DNA from: Treponema vincentii
GTDB lineage: Bacteria > Spirochaetota > Spirochaetia > Treponematales > Treponemataceae
NCBI RefSeq assembly: GCF_018336815.1
Contig: NZ_CP050497.1
Coordinates: forward strand, 1,054,001 to 1,118,000
Reading direction: 5' to 3'
DNA length: 64,000 nt
The position numbers were made by a program, and so were the translations under genes. The notes below the pieces were generated by a model, which had not been told where the DNA came from, searched no databases, and saw nothing but the letters and a program-made list of their open reading frames with translations. Below, piece after piece: positions 25,285 to 35,368 of this stretch (positions within the stretch are counted from its first letter, which is position 1; each line of letters begins with the position of its first letter).

Positions 25285-25608
25285 ATGACAGCCTTTGAAA
25301 AACTTTCAAACAATGGCATCTATTTGACTCATAAAAATTTGGAATATATAATTTCTAAGTATAATATTAAAGAAATATCTGTATTTGGCTCTTCAATACG
25401 AAATGATTTTACAAGTGAAAGCGATGTCGATTTCCTTATAGAGTTTAGAAATTCTGAGAAAATATCACTTTTTGATATACTGGATATACAAGACTATCTT
25501 CAAAATATTACAAAAAGAAATGTTGATATAGTGGAACCTGCTGCTTTAGTAAATCCATATAGAAGAGAAGCAATAATGAATTCTCGGGAGCTGCTCTATG
25601 TTTCATAA
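25285..25608 (+). CDS. Minimal nucleotidyltransferase (MntA-type antitoxin)
   Basis: A 107-residue MNT-fold protein with the motif GSSIRNDFTSESDVD, that is GS-x10-DxD, which binds metal and nucleotide, followed by FLIEF. In MntA-HepT systems this enzyme adds AMP to a Tyr of the HEPN RNase and silences it. The C-terminus overlaps the next frame, as expected for such a pair. The motif residues all look intact, so it may still be active, although its partner is truncated. The base composition here is AT-richer than in neighbouring moaC. Confidence 0.82.
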   Translation: MTAFEKLSNNGIYLTHKNLEYIISKYNIKEISVFGSSIRNDFTSESDVDFLIEFRNSEKISLFDILDIQDYLQNITKRNVDIVEPAALVNPYRREAIMNSRELLYVS

Positions 25609-25741
25609 TGAGCGTGATAAAAGATTAAGAAACAAAATTGTTCATGATTATGAGGAAATCTTAACAGATCGAATCTGGCTTATTGCGTCGGAATCAATTC
25701 CTGAGTTAATGTATCAAATAAAATCAAAAAATTTTATCTAA
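25598..25741 (+). pseudogene. HepT (HEPN) toxin, N-terminally truncated remnant
   Basis: A 47-codon frame starting within the end of the MNT gene: MFHNERDKRLRNKIVHDYEE, then DRIWLIASESIPELMYQI. It keeps the HEPN catalytic motif R-x4-H-x-Y (RNKIVHDY) and the following helix, but lacks about 90 N-terminal residues of a normal HepT (about 135 residues). An in-frame internal deletion explains this. It is probably inactive, though the catalytic tip remains. Confidence 0.7.
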
Positions 25742-25863
25742 TATCTCCTTCAATCGCAAGTTACATCTAAGGGAAAACCGGTGAGCAAAGCTCACCTCTA
25801 AAAACGGAAGTTTTTACAGGTTCCCATTTATTTTTTCATAAAAGTTGCTTATGATATAATAAC

Positions 25864-26343
25864 ATGGAAAGAAAACAACTTAATCACTTTGACTCCTCCG
25901 GTAAAGCCGTGATGGTGGATGTCGCCGGTAAGGATGAGACAAAAAGAATAGCGGTTACGCACGGCTTTATCAGCATGAGCGCGGAGGCCTTTCTTGCGGT
26001 ACGCGAAGGCAGCGTCAAAAAAGGCGATGTGCTGGGAATTGCGCGGGTTGCCGGAATTATGGCGGTAAAAAAGACGCCGGAGCTTATCCCTCTCTGCCAT
26101 ACGCTGCAGGTTACGAGTGCCGGTATTGACTTTACCCTGTATGAAGCGGAATGTAAAATCGAAGCTGTATGTACGGTCGGGGCTATCGGACGGACGGGCG
26201 TTGAGATGGAAGCGTTGACGGGTGTTTCCGCCGCGTTGCTGACGATATACGATATGTGCAAGGCGCTGGATCGTTCGATGTGTATATCGGGAATAGAGCT
26301 TTTGAAGAAAGACGGTGGAAAGAGCGGCCGCTATGAAAGATAG
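25864..26343 (+). CDS. moaC: Cyclic pyranopterin monophosphate synthase
   Basis: Second step of molybdenum-cofactor synthesis: converts the MoaA product into cPMP. The 159 residues start ERKQLNHFDSSGKAVMVDVA as in MoaC, with the active-site segments PLCHTL, TGVEMEALTGVSAALLTIYDMCKA and the terminal ELLKKDGGKSG. A TATAAT box at 25855-25860 ends only three bases before the ATG, so the mRNA may be leaderless. moaA overlaps its 3' end. No other cofactor genes (moaD/E, moeA, mogA) are in view. Confidence 0.96.
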   Translation: MERKQLNHFDSSGKAVMVDVAGKDETKRIAVTHGFISMSAEAFLAVREGSVKKGDVLGIARVAGIMAVKKTPELIPLCHTLQVTSAGIDFTLYEAECKIEAVCTVGAIGRTGVEMEALTGVSAALLTIYDMCKALDRSMCISGIELLKKDGGKSGRYER

Positions 26344-27292
26344 GTTCCTGCGGGAAATCGATTATATCAGAATATCCGTAACCGACCGGTGTAATTTCAG
26401 GTGCCGTTACTGTATGCCCGCTCAAGGGGTCGGATTTATTCCGCATGATCAAATTCTCAGGTTTGAGGAGATTATCAGGATAGGCCGGTTACTCCCTCGG
26501 ATCGGTATCAAACATATCAAAATTACCGGCGGTGAACCGCTGGTTAGAAAGGGTATTTGCTCTCTTATTAATGATTTAAAAGCGCTTGAAGGTATTGAGC
26601 AGGTTACACTGACGACAAACGGGTACTTGCTTGAACAGGCGTCCGAGAAGCTAAAAGAGGCGGGGATAGACGCGGTCAATGTCAGTGTCGATACGGTCAA
26701 TAGAGAAAACTTTACGAAAATATGCCGCAAAGACGGGCTTATGGAGGTGCTGCGCGGAATAGATACGGCGCAGGAACTGGGTATCGCCCTCAAGGTGAAT
26801 ACCGTCGTTAGTGGGAACAGCGCTCCGGCAGAATTGCTCGATGTGCTCGATTTTTTTTCATGCAAAGGTATCACGGTGCGGTTCATAGAGCTGATGCCCA
26901 TCGGTATCGCGGAACGGACACGGGTAACAAATGCGGACTTATTCAACTTGATTAAGCGGCATCATCCCGATATTACAAAGGACGATTTTAGAAGCAATGG
27001 CCCCGCGCGATATTATCAATTCGGAGACGGTAAACGGGTCGGTTTTATCTCGGCGGTACACGATATGTTTTGTTCCTCGTGTAATCGGGTACGGCTGACT
27101 GCTGAAGGGGTCATCAAGCCCTGTCTTGCAAGTACGCTTTCATATAATATAAAGCGCTTACTCAGAAGCGGAGCCGGAGATGCCGAGCTGGAGAGGGCTT
27201 TAAAACAAGCGGTGTTTCATAAGCCGGTAAGTCATCATTTTAACAACAGGCGGAAAACGGAAACGCGCGTGATGAACACGATAGGAGGGTGA
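26333..27292 (+). CDS. moaA: GTP 3',8-cyclase
   Basis: Radical-SAM enzyme that starts molybdopterin synthesis from GTP. From the ATG at 26333 (MKDRFLREIDYIRISVTDRC) it carries the SAM cluster motif CNFRCRYC, the GGEP motif in KITGGEPL, and the second cluster CSSCNRVRLTAEG...KPC. It ends in the conserved C-terminal Gly-Gly needed for activity. At 319 residues it is full length. An in-frame GTG or similar start further upstream would only overlap moaC more. It is coupled to moaC by an 11-base overlap. Confidence 0.96.
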   Translation: MKDRFLREIDYIRISVTDRCNFRCRYCMPAQGVGFIPHDQILRFEEIIRIGRLLPRIGIKHIKITGGEPLVRKGICSLINDLKALEGIEQVTLTTNGYLLEQASEKLKEAGIDAVNVSVDTVNRENFTKICRKDGLMEVLRGIDTAQELGIALKVNTVVSGNSAPAELLDVLDFFSCKGITVRFIELMPIGIAERTRVTNADLFNLIKRHHPDITKDDFRSNGPARYYQFGDGKRVGFISAVHDMFCSSCNRVRLTAEGVIKPCLASTLSYNIKRLLRSGAGDAELERALKQAVFHKPVSHHFNNRRKTETRVMNTIGG

Positions 27293-27296
27293 GCCT

Positions 27297-27710
27297 GTGG
27301 GAACCGTGATGGGAATATGTATCAGCGAAAAAAAAGGAACCGCAAAACATGCGGTAGAGCAAGCCGTTTTAATTGAAGATTTCGGACTGGAAAACGATGC
27401 TCATGCGGGTAAGTGGCACCGGCAAGTCAGCTTGCTCTCCTTTGAAACAAGAGAACGGTTTAGAGCGAAAGGCGCAGACGTGACAGACGGTGCGTTCGGT
27501 GAAAATCTTTTGGTGAGCGGCATAGACCTCGTGCATCTTCCTATCGGTACGATTCTTACATCGGGAAACATAACGCTTGAGGTAACGCAGATCGGGAAGG
27601 AGTGCCACAGCCATTGCGCAATCTATCACACAATGGGCGAATGTATTATGCCGACAAACGGAATATTCGCGAAAGTACTTACCGGCGGTCTAATTAAAAA
27701 AAGGAGATGA
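27297..27710 (+). CDS. MOSC-domain protein
   Basis: A 137-residue stand-alone MOSC domain: HAGKWHRQVSLLSFETRERF, GAFGENLLVSGIDL and the conserved Cys in IGKECHSHCAIYHTMGEC. MOSC proteins bind molybdenum cofactor or deliver sulfur to it, which fits its position as third gene after moaC and moaA. The start is GTG at 27297, with GGAGG seven bases upstream. No partner molybdoenzyme is encoded in this window. Confidence 0.9.
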   Translation: MGTVMGICISEKKGTAKHAVEQAVLIEDFGLENDAHAGKWHRQVSLLSFETRERFRAKGADVTDGAFGENLLVSGIDLVHLPIGTILTSGNITLEVTQIGKECHSHCAIYHTMGECIMPTNGIFAKVLTGGLIKKRR

Positions 27711-27804
27711 ACTGGTTGTACGTTGAGCATTTATTTCAGCAAGCGGGCAAACACATCAGGCAGAGTAGATAAGAATCGCAGAATAATAGAGGTATCAGGG
27801 CTGA

Positions 27805-27833
27805 TTGTTATATTTTACCGCTTATGCTACAAT
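27805..27833 (+). promoter_or_regulatory. Promoter before the binding-lipoprotein gene
   Basis: TTGTTA (27805-27810), a 17-base spacer and TACAAT (27828-27833), 39 bases before the ATG at 27873. The placement supports that start over the longer open frame. Confidence 0.6.
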
Positions 27834-27872
27834 GTGCCGATAATTTTTAAAACAAAAGATCAAGGTGCTGTT

Positions 27873-29198
27873 ATGACTAAGATTTTTCACGGTTTATTGC
27901 AAAGAAGTTTGCTTATGCTGTTTGCCCTTCCGGTGATTTTGTTGATGGGCTGTATGAATGCTAAAAAAGCCGATACTGCTGCGGAAATTGAATTTTGGTC
28001 GTTTCCCAATTTTACCTCCGAAACCGGTGTCGAAGGTGATTTTGAAAAAAGTTTAATTGCTGCGTTCGAAAAAGAAAATCCTTCTATTAAAGTACATTTT
28101 ACGTTACTCAGTTTTACCGACGGAGCGGAAAAGATTGAAAAAGCCATAAAAGACGGCAAAGCTCCCGATATTATTTATGATGCCCCCGGCCGAATTATCG
28201 GATGGGCGGGGAAGGGCTTGCTTGAACCGCTGGATGATGTGCTCGCAACTGAAAAACCGTATATCACGACGGAGCTTTTGACCGTTTCCGCGGGTAAAGA
28301 TAGACGTACGTATATGTACCCGATGCATGAAGGCGCTTTTTCGATGGCGTTCAATAAAGAAATGCTCGAAGACCTGCATCTTATCGATTTGCTGCCGTAT
28401 AAGCGGAGAGACCGCCAATGGACGGTTGAAGAGTATGAAAGGCTCTTAACTGCCCTTAAAGAGAAGCTACCGGCAGGAACCGTCCCGGGTGTTTTCTATT
28501 ATAAAAATATGGGCGGCGATCAGGGGACTAGAGCCTTTTTGGTCAACCTTTATGGAAATGCAAATCTTTTGAACGGAGATTATTCCAGTTATATTTATAA
28601 TTCTACGCAAGCGGTACGGAATGTGGATTGGACGGTACGTGCAATGAAACGGGGCATTTTGCTCGACGGAAAGGATCTTACTTCAAATGATGCGATTGCA
28701 ATGTTCGTTTCCGCTAAGGCCGCTCATACTATCTTGTATTCACCTCAGCTCAATAAAATGAATGACGGTAAACGCCGCTATAAAGGAAAAGATTTTACAC
28801 CGATTTATATGCCGTTCCCCAATAATGCCGGCGCTCCGCTCCTGGAATTTTTGGCAGGCGGCGCTTGTGTTTTTAACAACGGCAATGCGAATAAAATAAA
28901 AGCTGCAAAGAAATTCCTTCATTTTGCCGCTACCGACGAGGTGTGGGCGCCTAAGCTTATAAACGCAACCGGCGGATTTCCGGCAAGCTCTAAAGTTCAA
29001 ATAGAGACTGAGGATGCCGAAATACTCTATAATTCGGTGCTGCAGCGTTTTTTCGGTCAGTATTATAATAATATTACCGGTTTTGCGAAGATGCGTGAGT
29101 ATTGGAATACGCTTTTAAAGGATGCCGCTGCGGGACAGGATGTTCAGAGGGCGCTTGATACCTTTGTGCGAAATGCAAACGGCACACTGAAAGAATAA
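27873..29198 (+). CDS. Extracellular solute-binding lipoprotein, family 1
   Basis: A 441-residue periplasmic binding protein of the sugar-type ABC family. The signal peptide ends in the lipobox LLMGC (Cys at 27), giving a membrane-anchored lipoprotein. The mature part opens IEFWSFPNFTSETGV, typical of extracellular sugar binders, and contains APDIIYDAPGRI and LEFLAGGACVFNNG. AAGGTG precedes the ATG at 27873; the upstream in-frame extension is not used. No permease or ATPase gene is adjacent. The next gene is a chemoreceptor, so this protein may present its ligand to the receptor rather than, or as well as, feed a transporter. Confidence 0.85.
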   Translation: MTKIFHGLLQRSLLMLFALPVILLMGCMNAKKADTAAEIEFWSFPNFTSETGVEGDFEKSLIAAFEKENPSIKVHFTLLSFTDGAEKIEKAIKDGKAPDIIYDAPGRIIGWAGKGLLEPLDDVLATEKPYITTELLTVSAGKDRRTYMYPMHEGAFSMAFNKEMLEDLHLIDLLPYKRRDRQWTVEEYERLLTALKEKLPAGTVPGVFYYKNMGGDQGTRAFLVNLYGNANLLNGDYSSYIYNSTQAVRNVDWTVRAMKRGILLDGKDLTSNDAIAMFVSAKAAHTILYSPQLNKMNDGKRRYKGKDFTPIYMPFPNNAGAPLLEFLAGGACVFNNGNANKIKAAKKFLHFAATDEVWAPKLINATGGFPASSKVQIETEDAEILYNSVLQRFFGQYYNNITGFAKMREYWNTLLKDAAAGQDVQRALDTFVRNANGTLKE

Positions 29199-29234
29199 CG
29201 GAAAATTTTCTAACTGATAAAAATGGAGAACACA

Positions 29235-31364
29235 ATGGCACACACAGCTTCACATAAACAAACAGTAACGAGTTTTTTTTCTATTAGAAACAAGATGATT
29301 ACATCTTTTGCCGTATTCGCCGTTACTATTTTAGCGATTGTCTATATTGTCGCAATATACTTTGCTTCCGTTTCACTTTTGAATAATACCGAATATTTCT
29401 TAAAAGAGCTCGGAAAAAGCTCATCGAAAGTTTTAGATGAACGTTCTCAGGCATTGTTTGGAAAGCTGGAAGCGTTTTCAAACCTGCCGCTCATTCAAGA
29501 TGAGACTGTGTCGTATCGCGATAAAATAGAACTGTTTAAAAATGAAATTCAAATGCAAAAACAGCGCGGCTGGATGAGCTTCGGTATAAGCGGTCTTGAC
29601 GGAATGCTCTATCGAACCGACAATACAATAGAAAAAGTAATGGGTGAGGAATGGTTCCAATCGGCACGTAAAGGAAAGTATGTTATTACGGAACCTACGA
29701 TGTCATCCGCCGAACGGAAATATCTCTTTATCGTTGCAATTCCTGTACGCGATTTACAAGGAAAAATCGTCGGTGTTATCAATGCAACGATTTTAGGGGA
29801 TGCGCTTTCGAATTTGATAAGCGATATTATTGTCGGCGAAACGGGCACTGCGTATTTGGTAAGTTCCTCCGGTACTATTTTAGGTAACCGCCGCCCCGAA
29901 ATTCTTTATAAGAGTATCTACAACGAGATAATCGGCAGCGATACCAGTGCATTCGCACAATTTCTTAAGCAGGCGCTCGCTTCGCATAAATCTTCGGTTA
30001 ACGTATCCGAAATAAAAGGCGTCAAGTATATATCCGCCGTTGCTTCAATGAGATATGCGGATTGGACACTCCTTTTAACGGCTCCCGTTTCCGAGTTTAT
30101 GGCGGAGAATGTGACAAATCTGATTAAAACATTTGTCATCATTGCGTTATGCCAATTAATTATCGCCTTTGCGTTAGGGGTTCTTATTGCGCGAAATATT
30201 ACTCGTCCGATTAATCACGTTATAGACGCGCTGAAAAATATTGCGCAGGGAGAAGGAGACCTTACCATAGAGCTACCGGCAAGCGGTAAAGATGAAACAA
30301 GCATATTGTCAGCATACTTTAATCAGACGATTGCTAAATTGAAAAATTCAATTCAAAAAATCGGTATCGATTCCCGTGAGATGGAATCGGTCGGTTCCGA
30401 TCTTGAAAGTAATATGGTTTCGGTCAGCGAGGTGGTTGCAAATATCACTTCCGGTATTGAAGGGTTGAAGGAGCGGTTTGTCGAGCAGGAGGAAAGTGTG
30501 TCCGGTACGGCTGCCGCTATCGAGCATATCATCCGGACGCTCAGGCTTTTGGATGAAAGTATCGGACGGCAAGCTGCTATGGTTACCGAATCCTCCACAT
30601 CCTTTGATAAGATGACTCACAGTATCGATACCGTAGGGGAAAACGTTGAAGAAACCCGTGAAGTTATCCGTAATCTTTCTACAGCTACGAACGACGGTCG
30701 TGAAACGCTGGTAAAGGCAAATGAGGTATCGCAGCGGATATCGGAGGCATCGGGCGATCTGATCGAAACAGGCGCTATAATAGAAAATATTGCAAGCCAA
30801 ACAAACCTGCTTGCAATGAATGCCGCTATTGAGGCTGCCCATGCAGGAGAGGCAGGGAAGGGATTTGCCGTCGTCGCTTCGGAAATTAGAAAACTTGCAG
30901 AAGAGTCCAGCGCACAGGGTAAAAAGATTTCCATAACCTTGAAAAACCTTTCTGCCGAGATCGATACGCTTGCGAGTGCTGCTGCCGGCGCCGTTGAAAA
31001 GTTTAACATCATTTCCGGTTATTCAAAAGGCTTAAGCAGCTCCATCGAAGGAGTAGTGCAGGCGATGGATGAGCAGGAAGAGAACGGAAAAATCATCTGG
31101 GGCATTATCAACGATGTTACCGGCGTAACAAACGAGGTAAAGAGCGGTTCCGGTGATATGCTTGCCGACGGAGAGAAAGTTGTTTCGGCAACAAAACGGC
31201 TGGACGATTTAACACGTATTTTGCGGGAAAATATAGAAAACATTGCCTCACAAACAGAGCTGATCAATGAGGCTGCGCAAGAGTCTCTTGAAATTGCCGT
31301 TAAAAATAAGCAAAGTATAGACGGTCTTGCCTTGGAAGTCGGTAAGTTTAAAACAGAGAAATAG
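29235..31364 (+). CDS. Methyl-accepting chemotaxis protein with Cache-type sensor
   Basis: A transmembrane chemoreceptor of about 709 residues. TM1 ([20 protein letters not shown]) lies near residue 30, then an extracytoplasmic dCache-like region to about 290, TM2 near 305 ([20 protein letters not shown]), a HAMP segment and a long signalling coil. The tip reads [20 protein letters not shown], then [19 protein letters not shown], where CheA and CheW bind. I place the start at the ATG 29235, which has GGAG upstream, rather than 29223. It follows the binding lipoprotein by 24 bases, so the two are likely one transcript and may form a sensory pair. Confidence 0.93.
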   Translation: MAHTASHKQTVTSFFSIRNKMITSFAVFAVTILAIVYIVAIYFASVSLLNNTEYFLKELGKSSSKVLDERSQALFGKLEAFSNLPLIQDETVSYRDKIELFKNEIQMQKQRGWMSFGISGLDGMLYRTDNTIEKVMGEEWFQSARKGKYVITEPTMSSAERKYLFIVAIPVRDLQGKIVGVINATILGDALSNLISDIIVGETGTAYLVSSSGTILGNRRPEILYKSIYNEIIGSDTSAFAQFLKQALASHKSSVNVSEIKGVKYISAVASMRYADWTLLLTAPVSEFMAENVTNLIKTFVIIALCQLIIAFALGVLIARNITRPINHVIDALKNIAQGEGDLTIELPASGKDETSILSAYFNQTIAKLKNSIQKIGIDSREMESVGSDLESNMVSVSEVVANITSGIEGLKERFVEQEESVSGTAAAIEHIIRTLRLLDESIGRQAAMVTESSTSFDKMTHSIDTVGENVEETREVIRNLSTATNDGRETLVKANEVSQRISEASGDLIETGAIIENIASQTNLLAMNAAIEAAHAGEAGKGFAVVASEIRKLAEESSAQGKKISITLKNLSAEIDTLASAAAGAVEKFNIISGYSKGLSSSIEGVVQAMDEQEENGKIIWGIINDVTGVTNEVKSGSGDMLADGEKVVSATKRLDDLTRILRENIENIASQTELINEAAQESLEIAVKNKQSIDGLALEVGKFKTEK

Positions 31365-31444
31365 GCAAGAAGGTTTGCGTTGCAAACTTGATTATTTATG
31401 GGTGCGCGTAATGCGTACGGCTAAAAGTTTTTATAGGAGAAAGT

Positions 31445-32449
31445 ATGAAAACAGTAAGAGTAACTTTCGGTTTGTTGTGTATGCTGGCATTGGTTGCAAT
31501 GACGACAATCGGCTGCGAAAAGAAAGAAGGAGGAGAAAAATCCGAGCATCAGCTTGATAGGACAAAAGAGTTCGTCACGGTTGCTACGGGACCTACAAGC
31601 GGTATTTATTTTCCAATCGGCGGAGCTTTCGCCGAAGCTTTAAAATCGGCTGGGTATAATACCAGTTCACAAGCGACCGGCGCATCAGCTGAAAACATTT
31701 CGATGATTTCAAAGGGTGAAGCGGAGCTTGCAATCGCAATGCAGGACTCCGTCATGCAGGCATATAAGGGCTTCGGCGCCTATGAAGGTAAAGCAAATCC
31801 TAAGCTGAGAGCATGTATGCGTTTGTGGCCGAATTACGTACAGCTCGTAACGCTGCGCAAATCCGGTATCAAAACCGTTGCAGATTTGAAAGGAAAACGT
31901 GTCGGTGTCGGTGCTGCAAACTCCGGTGTTGAATTAAATGCCCGTATGATTTATGAAGCCTACGGTATGACTTATGCCGACAGCAAGGTTGACTATCTGT
32001 CTTACGGCGAAGCAATCGATCAAATGAAAAATGGTCAGTGCGATGCAGCCTTTGTTACGTCCGGTCTTCCGAACGGAACGATTATGGAGCTTGCTACCAG
32101 CTATGATATGGAAATTGTTCCTATTGATGGGGCAGGTAGAGATGCGTTGATTGAAAAGTATCCGTTCTTCTCGCGGACGATTATCCCGGCGAATACCTAT
32201 AACAACACCGAGGATGTTAATACCGTTTTTGTATATAACATCATGCTGGTAAACAGCGAGCTTTCCGAAGATGTTGTGTATGATATGCTGACCGTTATTT
32301 TCGATAATATCTCGACGATTAAAGCATCACACAATGCGGCAAATAAGCATATCGATTTATCCTTCGGTGTAGAGGATGTAAGAATTCCGCTGCATCCGGG
32401 CGCTGTAAAATTCTGGCAGGAAAAAGGTTTTAAGACTCCGCAGAATTAA
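31445..32449 (+). CDS. TAXI-family TRAP transporter substrate-binding lipoprotein
   Basis: A 334-residue periplasmic binding subunit. The signal peptide ends TTIGC (Cys 24), then VATGPTSGIYFPIGGAFAEA, DLKGKRVGVGAANSGVELNA and the C-terminal LHPGAVKFWQEKG, all typical of TAXI proteins. It delivers its ligand, in known cases small dicarboxylates or amino acids, to the DctQM-fusion permease at 33.3 kb using an ion gradient. TAGGAG precedes the ATG. The ligand here is unknown. Confidence 0.93.
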   Translation: MKTVRVTFGLLCMLALVAMTTIGCEKKEGGEKSEHQLDRTKEFVTVATGPTSGIYFPIGGAFAEALKSAGYNTSSQATGASAENISMISKGEAELAIAMQDSVMQAYKGFGAYEGKANPKLRACMRLWPNYVQLVTLRKSGIKTVADLKGKRVGVGAANSGVELNARMIYEAYGMTYADSKVDYLSYGEAIDQMKNGQCDAAFVTSGLPNGTIMELATSYDMEIVPIDGAGRDALIEKYPFFSRTIIPANTYNNTEDVNTVFVYNIMLVNSELSEDVVYDMLTVIFDNISTIKASHNAANKHIDLSFGVEDVRIPLHPGAVKFWQEKGFKTPQN

Positions 32450-32577
32450 CGGCTACGTCTAAATTCGTCGTTTGAGTTTTTGAAAAGTTGTTGCCGGTTG
32501 AATGTATATGTATTTACACAGACCGGCTGCATATAAGAATATATCGGATGGAATGGTTTTTTACTGCATTGCGACTA

Positions 32578-33045
32578 ATGCATATACGAACATACTTGTA
32601 TAAAGTGTGGTTGCTCGTTTTTGCCGTACTACTGGCAGGCTGTTCCTCCGGTGAGACTGTCGAAATTTCCAATCAAGTAACGAAAGAACGCTATTGCATT
32701 CAAACAGTGCAGACAGGCGATGTTCTTTCGTTTGAGTGGGAACATTCGTTTGAACATGTCTTATGGAAAGAATTTTATCGGGTAACCGATGAACATACGT
32801 TTAAACTTTTTACCATTGCCGTTCAAGGTTTCGGCGCCGGTATTCCGGCAGAAATGGACTGCACCTATCGATACGAAGATGGTCTGATCTATATGGAAAA
32901 TATAGAAGGTAGTGTGTTCAAAGAGTTTAATTGGATCCATTCGCAAAAACATCTCAAAAACATTACGATAAATGATACCGTGCTTATATGGGGAGAGGAG
33001 CTTCCCCAACGGGCAAAAATACGGTTAAGGCTTTCTAAAAACTGA
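32578..33045 (+). CDS. DUF1850 lipoprotein of the TAXI-TRAP operon
   Basis: DUF1850 proteins commonly sit between TAXI binding and permease genes, as here. From the ATG at 32578 it has a textbook lipoprotein signal, MHIRTYLYKVWLLVFAVLLAGC, and a mature domain with SFEWEHSFEHVLWKEFYRV and GAGIPAEMDC, characteristic of the family. Longer in-frame starts (32488, 32548) would put charged residues ahead of the signal and have no better ribosome site. It probably helps assemble or gate the transporter. Its last codons and stop (SKN-TGA) are supplied by a dispersed repeat element. Confidence 0.82.
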   Translation: MHIRTYLYKVWLLVFAVLLAGCSSGETVEISNQVTKERYCIQTVQTGDVLSFEWEHSFEHVLWKEFYRVTDEHTFKLFTIAVQGFGAGIPAEMDCTYRYEDGLIYMENIEGSVFKEFNWIHSQKHLKNITINDTVLIWGEELPQRAKIRLRLSKN

Positions 33046-33119
33046 TTTGCAATCTGCGTTAGCGGATACGATAAATCATTTCTTTATAGGACAAGCCGAT
33101 AGGCTTGCTGTTTTTAGAG
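33034..33119 (+). repeat. Dispersed intergenic palindrome (AAAAACTG family), copy 1
   Basis: The end arms TCTAAAAACTG (33034-33044) and the complementary CTGTTTTTAGAG enclose the core CGTTAGCGGATACGATAAATCATTT. The same core recurs at 35369-35459 and 50276-50330. The left arm supplies the stop codon of the DUF1850 gene. It may act as a processing or terminator hairpin in the RNA. Confidence 0.75.
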
Positions 33120-33261
33120 GTTTTTGATTAGGCTACAAAGGAAGCACTGATACTGCCGAAAGGCTGTACCGCTTCTTCATTATTATCGGGCAATCGCTAA
33201 AAACTTGGTTAGATTTGCTTCGCATCCTTCGGAATAGCGATGCCCCATTAAGGAGTACATC

Positions 33262-35226
33262 TTGGCTACAGAAAAAACTATAGACCAAAAGGCGCTCTTG
33301 GAAGAATTTGAACGGGAAAGCAGAACTCGAAACTTTGTTAACCCGATCTTTACAAAGATTCTCAAGTGGACTGCACTGCTGGTTACCTTTTACCATTTAG
33401 CTTATGCGTCCGGCTATATCCGGCCGGAGACATTGCGCCATCGTTCCATTCACGTCGGCATGATTTTGTTGATGACGTTTGCAATCTATCCTGCATTTAA
33501 AACATCGAGCAGAAAAGTTATCGCATGGTATGATTACATACTGATGATTTTGTCCGTTATCATTCCCGTCTATATGTGGGTGAATTATCAAGCGATTATC
33601 GACAGGGTAGGGGACGCAAACCTAACGGACGTTATCATGGGTACCATATTGGTTGCATTGGTAATAGAAGCGGCGCGGCGGATTACGGGTTGGGCCTTAC
33701 CGGTTATCGGAATCATCTTTATGATTTATGCGCTGATGGGCGCACGGCAGGGGCTTATTCCGATAAACGTGCCGGGTCTGTTTTTGCATAGAGGGTTTAA
33801 ATGGCCTAAATTGATTGGGCACCTCTTTTCCAACACGGAAGGTATTTACGGCACGTCGGTCAACGTTTCTTCAACGTACATTTTCTTATTCATCGTATTC
33901 GGCGAAATTATGAATAAATGCGGGATGGGAAAATTCTTTAACGATATCGCCATCGGTTTGGCAGGGCATACGAAAGGCGGTCCCGCAAAGGTCGCAGTTA
34001 TTGCAGCAGGCTTGCTCGGAAGTATCAACGGGTCTGCGATTGCGAATGTCGTTACCACCGGTTCGTTTACAATCCCTCTTATGAAAAAAATCGGGTACAG
34101 CAAAGAATTCTCCGGTGCGGTTTCGTCAACTGCTTCCGTAGGTGGTCAGCTCTTACCGCCGATTATGGGCGCTGCCGCATTTATTATGGCGGAAACGCTC
34201 GGTATTAAATACAAGGAGATTGTCGTTGCGGCAGCCATCCCCGCGCTGATTTACTATTTGGGTATTATCTTCCAGATTCAACTGCGTGCGTCGAAGGACA
34301 AACTCGACGGTATGCCGAAAGATCAGCTGCCCAAGGTGAAAGAAACGCTGAAGATGTACTGGCACCTGACCATCCCGATTTTATTCTTGGTGTATATGCT
34401 GTTCTTCAGCGGTTATACCGTTATCAAAGGCGCTTTTTTAACCATCCTTTTAACAATCATTATTGCGCAGCTGAAAAAAGAAACGCGCATGAGTTTAAAA
34501 GATATAGAGGCTGCCTTTGTCGCTTCCGCAAAATCGACGGTATCGGTTGCGATTGCCTGTGCTTGTGTCGGTATCGTTATCGGTGTGTCGAGTTTAACCG
34601 GCTTTACCATCAATATGGCAAGTGCGATTATCTCGCTCGGCGGAAAGAGCTTGTTGTTGACGCTCGTCTTTACGATGGTTACCTGTATGCTGCTTGGTAT
34701 GGGCTTACCGAGTATTCCTGCGTACATTATTACCGTAACGATTGCGGCTCCTGCGCTGATAGAGCTCGGCATTGCGCCGTTGGCTGCTCACTTGTTCTGT
34801 TTCTACTTTGCGATGTTTGCCAATATTACGCCGCCGGTTGCGCTTGCCTCATTTGCCGCGGCAGGTATATCGGGCGGTAATCCGATGAAGACGGGAATTG
34901 TATCCATTAAGCTGGCGCTTGCCGGTTTTATCATTCCATATATGTTCGTCTACAATAATCAGCTGTTATTGATGAATACGAATATTTTGCAGGGTATTCA
35001 AGTTGCGATTACCGCATGCGTCGGCGTCTTTTTAATCAGTGCCGCCGTAGAAGGGTATTTCCATACTAAGGTAAATATTTTTATCCGGCTTTTGATGCTT
35101 GCAGGCGCGTTCTTGCTCATCGACAGTGCCTTATTAACCGACCTTGCCGGTGTCGGCATCTTTGTTGCGTCTATCTTTATCCAGCGCATACTCGCGCGGA
35201 GAGAAGCACGGCACACAGCCGCCTAG
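33262..35226 (+). CDS. TRAP transporter permease, DctQ-DctM fusion (TAXI type)
   Basis: A 654-residue permease with about 17 membrane segments, the fused small and large TRAP membrane subunits. The large-subunit hallmarks are GGPAKVAVIAAGLLGSINGS, GGQLLPPIMGAAAFIMAE and ITPPVALASFAAAGISGGNP, which form the ion and substrate path. The start is TTG at 33262, with AAGGAG upstream. With the TAXI binding protein and DUF1850 it completes the import system. A repeat element lies in the leader. Confidence 0.95.
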   Translation: MATEKTIDQKALLEEFERESRTRNFVNPIFTKILKWTALLVTFYHLAYASGYIRPETLRHRSIHVGMILLMTFAIYPAFKTSSRKVIAWYDYILMILSVIIPVYMWVNYQAIIDRVGDANLTDVIMGTILVALVIEAARRITGWALPVIGIIFMIYALMGARQGLIPINVPGLFLHRGFKWPKLIGHLFSNTEGIYGTSVNVSSTYIFLFIVFGEIMNKCGMGKFFNDIAIGLAGHTKGGPAKVAVIAAGLLGSINGSAIANVVTTGSFTIPLMKKIGYSKEFSGAVSSTASVGGQLLPPIMGAAAFIMAETLGIKYKEIVVAAAIPALIYYLGIIFQIQLRASKDKLDGMPKDQLPKVKETLKMYWHLTIPILFLVYMLFFSGYTVIKGAFLTILLTIIIAQLKKETRMSLKDIEAAFVASAKSTVSVAIACACVGIVIGVSSLTGFTINMASAIISLGGKSLLLTLVFTMVTCMLLGMGLPSIPAYIITVTIAAPALIELGIAPLAAHLFCFYFAMFANITPPVALASFAAAGISGGNPMKTGIVSIKLALAGFIIPYMFVYNNQLLLMNTNILQGIQVAITACVGVFLISAAVEGYFHTKVNIFIRLLMLAGAFLLIDSALLTDLAGVGIFVASIFIQRILARREARHTAA

Positions 35227-35368
35227 GGATTTGGTATACGGTATGGGGATGTCTCAAAAGTTGGTTACTTTTTGGACATCGCCATCAGCACAGCTGATAG
35301 CGAGTTTGAAATTAAGTCTTTATACAATAATGACTTAATTTTAAACGTCGTATCTAAATCTAAGGAAA

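Noticed and set aside
31377..31412. Terminator after the chemoreceptor gene
   Set aside because: AAGGTTTGC/GCAAACTT can pair, but no T run follows and the spacing to the next gene's leader is short.
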